This document shows, piece by piece, positions 14,420 to 22,231 of a stretch of 37,291 nt of DNA; within the stretch, counting starts at the first letter, position 1, and each line of letters starts with the position of its first letter. Under the pieces are notes generated by a model. That model saw nothing but the letters and a program-made list of their open reading frames with translations, was not told the DNA's origin and did not search any database. This DNA comes from Nitrospirota bacterium (GTDB lineage: Bacteria; Nitrospirota; UBA9217), in assembly GCA_035516965.1 (NCBI GenBank), contig DATIZR010000067.1:1-37291 (forward strand). The letters run 5' to 3'. Both the position numbers and the translations under genes were made by a program.

Positions 14420-14857
14420 ATGTTGAACAGGAAATTTTCTCCCTTGCTGATCTTCATTGTTCTCGCCGTTTTCGTGACAGCAGCAGGGTGTTCCCGGAAA
14501 ACCCCCGAAGAACGGGCACAGGGGATCGTGAACTCCATCTCCGAACGGCTGGATCTGAATGACGCGCAGAAGGCGAAGTTGAATGCGATCAAGGAAGAGT
14601 TCCTCCAGAGGGCGCCGGCGATGAGAAAGAGCCGGGAAGAGACCGGAGATCAGCTGCTCGCGCTCATGAGGAGCCCCCGGATCGACCCTGATCAGTTGAA
14701 GGCTCTGGTCGATCGGAACAAGGCCCAGGCCGATGATTTCATCGGCTTCCTCGGGGATAAATTCACCGAGTTCCATGACATGCTGACGCCCGAGCAGAGG
14801 GAAAAGGCTGCAAAGGAAATGGAGCGCTGGCGGGAACACGCGAGAGAACACCACTAG
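14420..14857 (+). CDS. Periplasmic Spy/CpxP-like (LTXXQ-type) lipoprotein
   Basis: The 145-residue product has a lipoprotein signal peptide with lipobox TAAGC (Cys24). The mature part is almost entirely charged alpha-helix. Two related segments, LDLNDAQKAKLNAIKEEF and MLTPEQREKAAKEMERWREH, correspond to the LTxxQ-type repeats of the Spy/CpxP/Zinc-resistance family, whose members are small helical periplasmic chaperones or metal and stress sensors. AAAGGAG ahead of the ATG supports the start. A long hairpin without U-tract lies just downstream. It stands alone; the function is inferred from family resemblance only. Confidence 0.75.
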   Translation: MLNRKFSPLLIFIVLAVFVTAAGCSRKTPEERAQGIVNSISERLDLNDAQKAKLNAIKEEFLQRAPAMRKSREETGDQLLALMRSPRIDPDQLKALVDRNKAQADDFIGFLGDKFTEFHDMLTPEQREKAAKEMERWREHAREHH

Positions 14858-14884
14858 GATGACGTCGAAAGGGGGCGTGAAAGA

Positions 14885-14911
14885 ACGTGCTCCGGATTGT
14901 CCGGGGCACGT
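14885..14911 (+). terminator. Long hairpin after the lipoprotein gene, no U-tract
   Basis: 14885-14896 and 14900-14911 form a 12-bp stem with one G-U pair and a 3-base loop, 28 bases after the stop codon. It lacks a T-run and may be a 3' stabiliser or an atypical terminator. Confidence 0.45.
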
Positions 14912-15051
14912 GCCCGTTGGTTGAGCGCCCGGCAGGCTACTTCGAATATACCGCGAGCTCATCTGCCTTCGATTCGCACTGAACCGTCACTTTGGCGCCA
15001 GGCTGGGTGGACTTCATCTCACACGACCATCCCGGAAGAGTATCGGGTTCA

Positions 15052-16092
15052 TCAGACCGGAATGATAGCTCTCAGTTTCTGCGGGAAGTCATCCTTGCCG
15101 GAATTTCTGAACAGCTCTACGACGCGTTCCCGCTCTCGCAGGAAGCGCGTATGCCCGTCCTTCCTTGTCCGTTCAACCACGCCCCAGTCCCCGCCATTGA
15201 TAAAGTCTGCATGGGCAGCCCTGATCTCCGGAAAGAGAGCGCGGGAAAACCCCTCCATCCGTGCGATGGTAAGGGCGAGGGCAGCCCGGTCTTCCGTCTC
15301 GATGATCTGTATCAGCGGGCCGACATCGGAGGTGTCCGCGATCAGGTCCTTCACGGCGCGGAGATAGTGTTCGTTCTTCCGGTCACCGGCAGCGGCAAGG
15401 ATATCCCTCCATTCGGGAATGCCCTCGCGGTGCTCTGCGACCTCATGGGCCAGGACCGTTTCCGCATAGCGCTCCGCCAGGCCCTGGAGGCGCCGTTCCA
15501 GGGTGTCGTCCATGATCTGGCGGTGATGAAATCCATACTGCGCGAAGGCATCTTCAAGAGCGGCATGGCGTTGTGTATGCAGTTCCGACAGCATGAAGTG
15601 GAGGAGATGCAGGAGTGGCTCGAGCCGCAGGTAGACCGATGTTCCCTGGAGCATGGCGGGTGCCGTGAGAAGGTCCCGCGCGGTCTCCGTTCCCGACGTG
15701 TAGACCGTCAGGCCCGAGACCTGCCGTGTTGACCGCAACTCAGCAAGAAAGAAGGTGGGTTTCAGGTACATGCCGTATCCGGCCCCGTAGACGAGGCCAT
15801 GCGGCTTGAGCGCGCGATTGACCTCCTCCACGTCAAAGGCGCCAAAGGATCGGCCGTCTACGGTAAGGTCCCGGAACTCCCGGTTCTCCAACTCCGGCCA
15901 GCGCGACTCTTTCTGCTCGATCCATGATGCGATATCGGTCCTGACGATGTTCGTCCAGGCCTTGAGTCCTTTTTCCGACCGGTAGAGGTCGCGATACCGG
16001 AGCAAGAGGCCGCAGATCGAGAAATAGCCCCAGTACCGTGCATCGGATACGTCACAATTGAACTTGATGTCTTCTTTCAGGCGATTGTCCAT
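15052..16092 (-). CDS. Conserved hypothetical protein (Sfum_1244-like)
   Basis: A soluble protein of 346 residues without signal peptide or membrane segment. ATG 16092 (MDNRLKEDIKFNCDVSDARYWGYFSICGLLLRYRDLY) is preferred; the frame stays open to 16158 but the added residues look unrelated. The N-terminal third is rich in aromatic residues, and the rest is predicted to be helical with several histidines (HHRQIMDDT, LAHEVAEHREGIP). It resembles the uncharacterised Sfum_1244 family found in sulfate reducers and relatives; I give this from memory and it should be checked. It is divergent from the aromatic amino acid operon, with about 160 bases between starts. No function can be given. Confidence 0.7.
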   Translation of the reverse strand: MDNRLKEDIKFNCDVSDARYWGYFSICGLLLRYRDLYRSEKGLKAWTNIVRTDIASWIEQKESRWPELENREFRDLTVDGRSFGAFDVEEVNRALKPHGLVYGAGYGMYLKPTFFLAELRSTRQVSGLTVYTSGTETARDLLTAPAMLQGTSVYLRLEPLLHLLHFMLSELHTQRHAALEDAFAQYGFHHRQIMDDTLERRLQGLAERYAETVLAHEVAEHREGIPEWRDILAAAGDRKNEHYLRAVKDLIADTSDVGPLIQIIETEDRAALALTIARMEGFSRALFPEIRAAHADFINGGDWGVVERTRKDGHTRFLRERERVVELFRNSGKDDFPQKLRAIIPV

Positions 16093-16178
16093 GGTACACG
16101 CACCCGGCCCATTATCCCGCCCTCGCAGAAAAAAGTAAACGGAGAAAGAAGCTGGCAAGGCAAAGACCTAAAAACCGC

Positions 16179-16207
16179 TTGCAACTGCTTATAAAATCAA
16201 CTATAAT
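16179..16207 (+). promoter_or_regulatory. Strong promoter of the aromatic amino acid operon
   Basis: TTGCAA (16179-16184), a 17-base spacer and a perfect TATAAT (16202-16207). Transcription should start near 16214, leaving a leader of about 36 bases before pheA. Confidence 0.8.
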
Positions 16208-16249
16208 TCCTGGTCTCTATCCTCTGGGGCCGGACATAGTATCATCGCC

Positions 16250-17332
16250 ATGTCAAATCAGAAAATTCAGGAACTGCGCAAAAAAATCGACGAGATCGAC
16301 GATAAGCTGATCGATCTTCTGAACGAGCGCGCAAAGATCGTCATCGAGGTCGGCAACGTCAAGAAGACGGAGAAGATCGACTTCCATTCGCCGTCACGCG
16401 AACGGGAGATCCTGGAGCGCATCGCGTCGCGCAACGCGGGCCCCTTCCCCCAGGACACGCTCAAGGCCGTCTACCACGAGATCCTTTCCTCGTCGCTTTC
16501 GCTCGAGCGTCCTCTGAAGGTTGCCTATCTCGGGCCTCGCGCCACGTTCACACACCAGGCAGGCATGCAGCAGTTCGGGCTTGCGGCACAGTACGTGCCC
16601 ACCGAAAGCATCAGGGACATCTTCCGGGAGGTGGAGCGGGGCAGGGCGGATTTCGGCGTCGTCCCCATCGAGAACTCCACCGAGGGCGTGGTGAACTACA
16701 CCCTCGACATGTTCATCGATTCCGACCTCAAGATCTATGCGGAGATCATGCTCGAGGTGTCCCAGAACCTGATGAACAAGTCGGGCAGGATCGAAGATAT
16801 CAAGAAGGTCTATACGCATCCCCAGGTGCCGGGTCAGTGCCGCCTCTGGCTCGAGAAGAACCTCTCCGGCATCCCGATCATGGACGCACCGAGCACGGCG
16901 CGAGCCGCTGAGATGGCCTCACAGGATTCCAGCATCGGTGCGATAGCAAGCGAAATGGCCTCCATGCTGTACGGCCTCCAGATCGTGGCCCGAAGGATCG
17001 AGGATAATCAGAACAACTTCACGCGGTTCCTGGTCATCGCGCCGAAGTCGCCGGGCAAAACCGGCCGCGACAAGACCTCGATCATGTTTTCCATCAAGGA
17101 CCGCGTCGGCGCCCTGTACGACATGCTCTCGCCCTTTGCCGCGAACGGGATCAATCTGAACCGGCTCGATGCCCGGCCCTCGGGCAGGAAGGTCTGGGAT
17201 TATGTCTTCTTCCTGGACATGGAGGGCCATTTCGAAGACCAAAAAGTCGCCGCTTCGATCGAACAGCTCAGGGTAAACTGCATGTTCCTGAAGGTCCTGG
17301 GGTCCTATCCCAAATGCGAGGACCGCCCATGA
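16250..17332 (+). CDS. pheA: Bifunctional chorismate mutase / prephenate dehydratase (P-protein)
   Basis: A 360-residue cytoplasmic enzyme that converts chorismate to prephenate and then to phenylpyruvate. Residues 1-85 are an AroQ-type chorismate mutase (LRKKIDEIDDKLIDLLNERAKI ... REREILERI). Residues about 88-265 are the prephenate dehydratase domain (VAYLGPRATFTHQA, PIENSTEGVVNYTLDMF, then NNFTRFLVI). From about 275 an ACT domain (TSIMFSIKDRVGALYDML ... NLNRLDARPSG) binds phenylalanine for feedback inhibition. It is the first gene behind a TATAAT promoter. No clear Shine-Dalgarno precedes the ATG. It starts the Phe/Tyr operon, with hisC following after a 150-base structured spacer. Confidence 0.95.
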   Translation: MSNQKIQELRKKIDEIDDKLIDLLNERAKIVIEVGNVKKTEKIDFHSPSREREILERIASRNAGPFPQDTLKAVYHEILSSSLSLERPLKVAYLGPRATFTHQAGMQQFGLAAQYVPTESIRDIFREVERGRADFGVVPIENSTEGVVNYTLDMFIDSDLKIYAEIMLEVSQNLMNKSGRIEDIKKVYTHPQVPGQCRLWLEKNLSGIPIMDAPSTARAAEMASQDSSIGAIASEMASMLYGLQIVARRIEDNQNNFTRFLVIAPKSPGKTGRDKTSIMFSIKDRVGALYDMLSPFAANGINLNRLDARPSGRKVWDYVFFLDMEGHFEDQKVAASIEQLRVNCMFLKVLGSYPKCEDRP

Positions 17333-17348
17333 ATCCCGTGTCAATGCT

Positions 17349-17423
17349 CAAAGTTCAAATCGATGACAGAGGAAGATCCCGATGGGCGGGTCATTGGTTT
17401 TGGTCATTGCGATCTGAACTTTG
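17349..17423 (+). repeat. Long inverted repeat in the pheA-hisC spacer
   Basis: Arms at 17349-17367 and 17403-17423 are complementary over about 19 bp with one mismatch and a 2-base bulge; the outer nine bases are CAAAGTTCA / TGAACTTTG. The 35-base loop contains a second GTCAT copy. As RNA this would be a stable hairpin. It may be a short mobile-repeat remnant, an mRNA stability element or a regulatory structure. Confidence 0.6.
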
Positions 17424-17435
17424 GAATTGAACTGA

Positions 17436-17450
17436 CGGGAACCGTTCCCG
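17436..17450. promoter_or_regulatory. 15-bp perfect palindrome upstream of hisC
   Basis: CGGGAACCGTTCCCG is a perfect palindrome (7 bp, central base, 7 bp) ending 32 bases before the hisC start. It could be an operator for a dimeric regulator or a compact hairpin; nothing in the window identifies a binding protein. Confidence 0.45.
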
Positions 17451-17482
17451 GCAATATTCACTCAACCCAGAGAGGTTTCGAC

Positions 17483-18559
17483 ATGATACGCGTTGCAGAC
17501 AATATCAAGAGCATTTCCCCCTATGTCCCCGGGAAGCCGATCGAGGAGGTCGAACGGGAAATGGGGATCTCCGGAAGCATCAAGCTCGCATCGAATGAGA
17601 ACCCCCTGGGGCCGTCCCCGAAGGCCGTGGCCGCGGTCAGGAAAGCGCTGGAAGGCCTGAACCGGTATCCCGACGGCAGCGGATTCTACCTCTCTCAGGC
17701 GCTCGCCAGGAACTATGGCGTGGACATCAGCCAGGTCATCCTGGGAAACGGCTCGAACGAACTTATCGAATTGGTCGTGCGCACCTTCGTTCAACCCGGC
17801 GAGGAGATCATCTCGGCGGACCCTTCCTTTGTGGTTTACAAGATGATCACCCAGGCAGCCGGAGGCACCAACGTGGTCGTCCCCTGCAAGGACATGCGGC
17901 ACGACCTGGACGCCATGGCGGAGCGGATCACGCCGCAGACCAGGATCGTGTTCATCGCGAACCCGAACAACCCGACGGGCACCATGAACAGCAAGACCGA
18001 GATGGACCGGTTCATGAGCAGAGTGCCTGATCACGTGATCGTCGCTGTGGATGAGGCCTATTTCGAATACGTGACCCACGCCGAGTATCCCGATTCCCTG
18101 GATCATCTGAAGCAGGGAAGGAACATTCTCGCGCTCAGGACCTTTTCCAAGATCTACGGCCTCGCGGGGCTCCGCATCGGGTACGGCATAACGACGCCGG
18201 AGATCGCCGAGCTGATGAACAAGGTGCGTCAGCCTTTCAATACGAACAGCCTGGCTCAGATCGGCGCCCTCGCTGCCCTGGCCGACCGGAAGCATGTCGA
18301 GAAGTCGATCGCGATCAACAACGAGGGGAAGCAGTTCCTGTACCAGTCCTTCCAACAGCTCGGCGTGTCCTTCATTCCGACGGAGACCAATTTCATCCTG
18401 TTCGAGACGGCGCAGGACTGCAAGGACGCGTACGCGGCGCTCATGAAGCAGGGGGTGATCATCAGGCCCATGGGCGGCAAACGGCTCCGGGTGACCATCG
18501 GCCTGCCCGAGGAGAACAAGCGGTTCGTGACCGAACTGGAGAAGATCGTGAAACAGTGA
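17483..18559 (+). CDS. hisC: Histidinol-phosphate / aromatic aminotransferase
   Basis: A 358-residue fold-type I PLP enzyme. Landmarks are LASNENPLGPSPKA, YPDGSGFYL, GNGSNELIELV, FIANPNNPTGT, VAVDEAYFEY, the PLP lysine in FSKIYGLAGLRIGYG and the phosphate-binding RVTIG near the end. This fits HisC, which transaminates histidinol phosphate. HisC-type enzymes in pheA/tyrA operons of many bacteria also transaminate phenylpyruvate and 4-hydroxyphenylpyruvate, and the location between pheA and aroF suggests that role here. ATG 17483 with AGAGAGG (17469-17475) is chosen; the frame is open to 17363 but that part covers the inverted repeat and palindrome. Confidence 0.9.
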   Translation: MIRVADNIKSISPYVPGKPIEEVEREMGISGSIKLASNENPLGPSPKAVAAVRKALEGLNRYPDGSGFYLSQALARNYGVDISQVILGNGSNELIELVVRTFVQPGEEIISADPSFVVYKMITQAAGGTNVVVPCKDMRHDLDAMAERITPQTRIVFIANPNNPTGTMNSKTEMDRFMSRVPDHVIVAVDEAYFEYVTHAEYPDSLDHLKQGRNILALRTFSKIYGLAGLRIGYGITTPEIAELMNKVRQPFNTNSLAQIGALAALADRKHVEKSIAINNEGKQFLYQSFQQLGVSFIPTETNFILFETAQDCKDAYAALMKQGVIIRPMGGKRLRVTIGLPEENKRFVTELEKIVKQ

Positions 18560-18628
18560 GGTCGCAAATCCAGCTTGCAACGCTCCATGTTCAGATCAAT
18601 GCCAAAACGATAATAAGCAGAAGTCTTG

Positions 18629-18649
18629 TCATTCGTCATTGATCATTGA
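18629..18649 (+). repeat. Three tandem heptamers in the hisC-aroF spacer
   Basis: TCATTCG followed by two copies of TCATTGA. The GTCATTG motif also appears twice in the pheA-hisC spacer (17390 and 17403), so these spacers share a short dispersed repeat. Confidence 0.5.
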
Positions 18650-18668
18650 TTTGCCATATGTATTTCTG

Positions 18669-18689
18669 AGCGGTCGCTCCGAGACCGCT
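18669..18689 (+). terminator. Hairpin before aroF
   Basis: AGCGGTC (18669-18675) and GACCGCT (18683-18689) form a perfect 7-bp stem with a 7-base loop, followed only by TTTGG. It is a weak terminator or attenuator candidate 30 bases upstream of aroF. Confidence 0.35.
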
Positions 18690-18719
18690 TTGGCAAGCCC
18701 GGATTGAGAAAGGATCGCC

Positions 18720-19733
18720 ATGATCATCGTTGTCAGACCCGATGCGACCGAGGAACAGGTCGAACACATCATCAAGAAGATCAGGGACCACGGCCTTCAG
18801 GCCCATGTCTCGAAGGGTACGGAGCGGACCATCATCGGAGCGATCGGTGACGAGGCGATCCTCCAGAGCCTGCCGCTCGAGGCCATCCCCGGCGTCGAGA
18901 AGGTGCTCCCGATCCTGAAGCCTTTCAAGCTGGCAAGCTGGGAGTTCCGGAAAGAGAAGACCGTCATCAACGTTCGCGGCCAGGAGATCGGCGGTGCTCG
19001 CATCGCGGTCATGGCCGGCCCCTGCGCGGTCGAGAACAAGACCCTGCTGGTGGAGATCGCGAAGGACGTGAAAAACGCCGGGGCGAACTTCCTCCGCGGC
19101 GGAGCCTTCAAGCCGAGAACCTCGCCCTATGCCTTCCAGGGGCTCGAGGAGGAGGGGCTCAAGTACCTCGCCGAGGCCCGCGACCGCGTGGGACTGCCGA
19201 TCGTAACCGAGGTGATGGACCCGCGGGACATCGAACTGATCGCACAGTACGCCGACGTGCTCCAGATCGGCGCGCGGAACATGCAGAATTTCCGGCTGCT
19301 GAAGGAAGTGGGCATGTGCAAGAAGCCCATCCTGCTCAAGCGCGGCATATCGGCGACCATCAAAGAATGGCTCATGTCGGCAGAGTACATCATGTCCGGC
19401 GGCAATCATCAGGTGATCCTGTGCGAGCGAGGCATCCGGACCTATGAGACGGCGACGAGAAACACCCTCGATCTGTCGGCCATCCCCGTGCTGAAGCAGA
19501 TGACCCATCTTCCGGTCGTCGTGGACCCGAGCCATGCCGTGGGCAAGTGGGACCTGGTGGCGCCTATGGCAAAGGCGGCAGTCGCGGCCGGGGCGGACGG
19601 CCTCATCATCGAGGTGCATTCCAACCCCGAAGAAGCCCTCTGCGACGGAGAACAGTCGCTCAAGCCCAAGAGCTTCAAACTGCTGATGGAAGAGATGCGG
19701 CCCATCGCAAAGGCTGTGGGAAGAGAGATATGA
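18720..19733 (+). CDS. aroF: 3-deoxy-7-phosphoheptulonate synthase (DAHP synthase, type I-beta)
   Basis: The 337-residue enzyme condenses phosphoenolpyruvate with erythrose-4-phosphate, the entry step of the shikimate pathway. Residues 1-70 are the ferredoxin-like regulatory domain seen in the Thermotoga/Bacillus-type enzymes ([21 protein letters not shown] ... GVEKVLPI). The KDO8P/DAHP synthase barrel follows, with [74 protein letters not shown] and [17 protein letters not shown]. The N-terminal domain normally confers Tyr/Phe feedback inhibition. GAGAAAGGA before the ATG sets the start. Confidence 0.95.
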   Translation: MIIVVRPDATEEQVEHIIKKIRDHGLQAHVSKGTERTIIGAIGDEAILQSLPLEAIPGVEKVLPILKPFKLASWEFRKEKTVINVRGQEIGGARIAVMAGPCAVENKTLLVEIAKDVKNAGANFLRGGAFKPRTSPYAFQGLEEEGLKYLAEARDRVGLPIVTEVMDPRDIELIAQYADVLQIGARNMQNFRLLKEVGMCKKPILLKRGISATIKEWLMSAEYIMSGGNHQVILCERGIRTYETATRNTLDLSAIPVLKQMTHLPVVVDPSHAVGKWDLVAPMAKAAVAAGADGLIIEVHSNPEEALCDGEQSLKPKSFKLLMEEMRPIAKAVGREI

Positions 19734-19790
19734 TCAGTCTGAAGTGAGGAGTCCGGAGAGGTGGTAGCTGCAGGTTCTGCCTGCGAGGAC

Positions 19791-19861
19791 ATCGCAATGA
19801 CTTTAAAGAGAGGACACGTTTGGGCTGGGAGCGCGCCTGAACGCTCTTCTCTATTTTAAAG
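19791..19861 (+). repeat. Nested inverted repeat in the aroF-tyrA spacer
   Basis: CTTTAAA (19801-19807) pairs with TTTAAAG (19855-19861), then AGAGGA (19809-19814) with TTCTCT (19847-19852), then GAGCG (19829-19833) with CGCTC (19842-19846). Just upstream, ATCGCAATGAC (19791-19801) is the reverse complement of an 11-base stretch at 17403-17413 in the pheA-hisC spacer. The layout suggests a folded leader or a repeat-element remnant. Confidence 0.5.
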
Positions 19862-19884
19862 CCTGTGTTTTTCCCCGGCATAAT
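19855..19884 (+). promoter_or_regulatory. Possible internal promoter before tyrA
   Basis: TTTAAA (19855-19860), 18-base spacer and CATAAT (19879-19884). It is weak, but its -35 overlaps the 3' arm of the nested inverted repeat. Confidence 0.25.
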
Positions 19885-19914
19885 CATTGTTCTGTCGTTC
19901 ATCAGTAACTTTCT

Positions 19915-20775
19915 ATGATTCTTTTTCAAAATGTTACCATCATCGGCGTCGGCCTGATCGGCGGATCGCTCGCGAAGGCTTTGAAGGCCAAGGGCCTTGC
20001 CGGCACCATTGCGGGCACGGGCCGGAGGAGGGAATCCCTCGAAGAGGCGCTCAGGCTCGGAGTGATCGACCGGATCGGGCAGGGAAAGGCATATGGCGTC
20101 GAGGATGCGGACCTCGTTGTCCTCGCGTCACCCGTCGGCACCTTCGAGAGGATCATGCGGGAGATCGCGCCGCATCTGAAGAAGGGCTGCATCATAACCG
20201 ACGTGGGCAGTGTTAAGGGAAAACTGATCGCGGTCGTGGAAGGGGCTCTTCCCGCAGGACGGCACTATGTCCCGGCCCATCCGATAGCGGGTCGTGAGAA
20301 ATCAGGCGTCGCCGAGGCCTCGGAAAACCTGTTCCGGGACCGCCGCTGCATCCTGACACCGACCGAACGAACGGACGACAGGGCGCTTGAAACCGTGCGC
20401 GACATGTGGAGCCTGACGGGAGCGATCGTGAGCGTCATGGACGCGGACCTGCATGACAGGGTCTTTGCCGCGGTCAGCCATCTTCCTCATGTGGCCGCGT
20501 TCGCCATGATGTGTGCCGTGGCGGAGCTGAACACCGGGTCCGAAGATTACCTCGCATATTCCGGCGCGGGGTTCCGCGACTTCACCCGGATCGCGGCAAG
20601 CTCCCCGGAAATGTGGAAGGATATCTGCCTCATGAACCGCGATAACCTCATACCGATGATCGACCGCTACCTGTTCTCGCTGAACCGGTTCAAGCACGAG
20701 ATCATCGCCGGGGACGAAAAGCGTCTCGAAAAACACCTCCAGCTGTCGAGCGACGAGCGCCGGGGTATGGAATAA
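19915..20775 (+). CDS. tyrA: Prephenate dehydrogenase
   Basis: The 286-residue protein oxidises prephenate to 4-hydroxyphenylpyruvate with NAD(P)+, the tyrosine branch. The N-terminal Rossmann fold shows VTIIGVGLIGGSLAKALK. DLVVLASPVG and DVGSVKG follow, then the substrate-site motif HPIAGREKSGV and, in the helical C-terminal domain, SHLPHVAAFAM and YSGAGFRDFTRIAASSP. There is no C-terminal ACT domain, so feedback control must lie elsewhere. No Shine-Dalgarno precedes the ATG at 19915; another ATG at 19930 in the same frame is possible. Its TAA overlaps the aroA ATG by one base, indicating translational coupling. Confidence 0.94.
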   Translation: MILFQNVTIIGVGLIGGSLAKALKAKGLAGTIAGTGRRRESLEEALRLGVIDRIGQGKAYGVEDADLVVLASPVGTFERIMREIAPHLKKGCIITDVGSVKGKLIAVVEGALPAGRHYVPAHPIAGREKSGVAEASENLFRDRRCILTPTERTDDRALETVRDMWSLTGAIVSVMDADLHDRVFAAVSHLPHVAAFAMMCAVAELNTGSEDYLAYSGAGFRDFTRIAASSPEMWKDICLMNRDNLIPMIDRYLFSLNRFKHEIIAGDEKRLEKHLQLSSDERRGME

Positions 20776-22073
20776 TGTCGGACCTGGTCATCAGGCCGTC
20801 GCGCGGCGTCAGGGGCGATATCCTCCTGCCGGGAGACAAATCCATTTCGCACCGGTCGGTCCTGTTCTCTGCCATTGCCGAGGGCGATACCGCGATCAAC
20901 GGGTTTCTGGCGGGGGAAGATACGACCAATACGGTAAAAACTGTCCAGGCGCTGGGCATCACGGTAGACGGCGTGGGGAACAGCCGCATGGTCGTCCGCG
21001 GCAACGGTCTGGATGGCCTGCGGGAGCCGTCGGGCGTGCTTGACCTCGGAAACTCCGGCACGGGCATGCGGCTGCTTGCCGGCCTGCTCGCCGGCCAGAA
21101 CTTCTTCTCCATCCTTACGGGTGACGAGTACCTCCGCAAGCGGCCGATGGGCAGGATCGTGGAGCCCCTCCGGTTGATGGGAGCCATGATCGACGGCCGG
21201 TCCGACGGGAAGCTTGCCCCCCTTGCGATCCGGGGCGGGGGCAGGAAGACGAGGGCGATCGAGTACACGAGCCCGGTGGCGAGCGCGCAGGTGAAGTCGG
21301 CGGTGCTCCTCGCGGGCCTTTTCGCGGACGGCGAGACAACGGTGAACGAACCGTCGAAATCGAGAGACCACACCGAACGCATGTTCCGGTTCTTCGGCGT
21401 CGATGTGGCGGAGGCGGGGACGAGGGTCACGATCAGGGGGCGGCAAAGGCTCCGGGCGAAGGGAACGATCGAGGTGCCTTCCGATATTTCATCGGCCGCG
21501 TTCTTCCTCGTGGCCGCGGGCATCGTGCCCGGCTCCGATCTTCTCGTCAGGAACGTAGGCGTGAACCCGACGCGGACCGGGATCGTCGATGTGCTTCAGG
21601 CGATGGGAGCCGACATCACCCTGGAGAACCGGCGTGAACAGGCCGGCGAACCCGTGGCGGACATCAGGGCGCGGTACAGCAAGCTCCATGCCGTCGAGTT
21701 GTCGGGAGACGTCATCCCGAGGGCGATCGACGAGATACCCGTTCTGGCCGTTGCCGCCGCCTATGCGGAGGGAACGACGGTTATCAGGGACGCTGCCGAG
21801 CTCCGCCTCAAGGAATCGGACCGGATCGCGACCATCGCCGGGGAGCTCAGGAAGATGGGCGCAGAGGTCCGGGAACTTCCCGATGGAATGGAGATCACCG
21901 GGCGCGAACGGCTTGACGGTGCGCACTGCGAGAGCCACGGAGACCACCGGATAGCCATGTCCATGGCTGTTGCCGGACTTGCTGCGATGAATAACACGGT
22001 GATCCGCGACGCGGCCTGGATCGACACGTCCTTTCCCGGCTTCGAACGGCTGCTGCATCAGGCTGCGTACTGA
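20775..22073 (+). CDS. aroA: 3-phosphoshikimate 1-carboxyvinyltransferase (EPSP synthase)
   Basis: A 432-residue enzyme of the shikimate pathway, joining shikimate-3-phosphate and phosphoenolpyruvate. Landmarks are LPGDKSISHRSVLFSA, LDLGNSGTGMRLLAGLLAG, LRKRPMGRIVEPLRLMGA, SAQVKSAVLLAGL, KSRDHTERMF, DISSAAFFLVA and DEIPVLAVAAAYAEG followed by LRLKESDRI. The RPM-R-x-x-PL motif and overall pattern look closer to the class II (CP4-like) enzymes than to E. coli AroA, which is an impression rather than a measured result. The ATG overlaps the tyrA stop (TAATG). Confidence 0.95.
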   Translation: MSDLVIRPSRGVRGDILLPGDKSISHRSVLFSAIAEGDTAINGFLAGEDTTNTVKTVQALGITVDGVGNSRMVVRGNGLDGLREPSGVLDLGNSGTGMRLLAGLLAGQNFFSILTGDEYLRKRPMGRIVEPLRLMGAMIDGRSDGKLAPLAIRGGGRKTRAIEYTSPVASAQVKSAVLLAGLFADGETTVNEPSKSRDHTERMFRFFGVDVAEAGTRVTIRGRQRLRAKGTIEVPSDISSAAFFLVAAGIVPGSDLLVRNVGVNPTRTGIVDVLQAMGADITLENRREQAGEPVADIRARYSKLHAVELSGDVIPRAIDEIPVLAVAAAYAEGTTVIRDAAELRLKESDRIATIAGELRKMGAEVRELPDGMEITGRERLDGAHCESHGDHRIAMSMAVAGLAAMNNTVIRDAAWIDTSFPGFERLLHQAAY

Positions 22074-22231
22074 TCGTTCAAGGGCCGGTCCGGAGTCGGC
22101 GCCATCGTCGATAATGGATCACGCAGGCGGCCCCGGTCGCCCAGACCTGAAACAGGCCTACAAAAAATTGACCGGAAAAGAATAGCAACAAGGACCATGA
22201 ACAAAAACGAAACGGAGCCGCTTCTCTCGCC

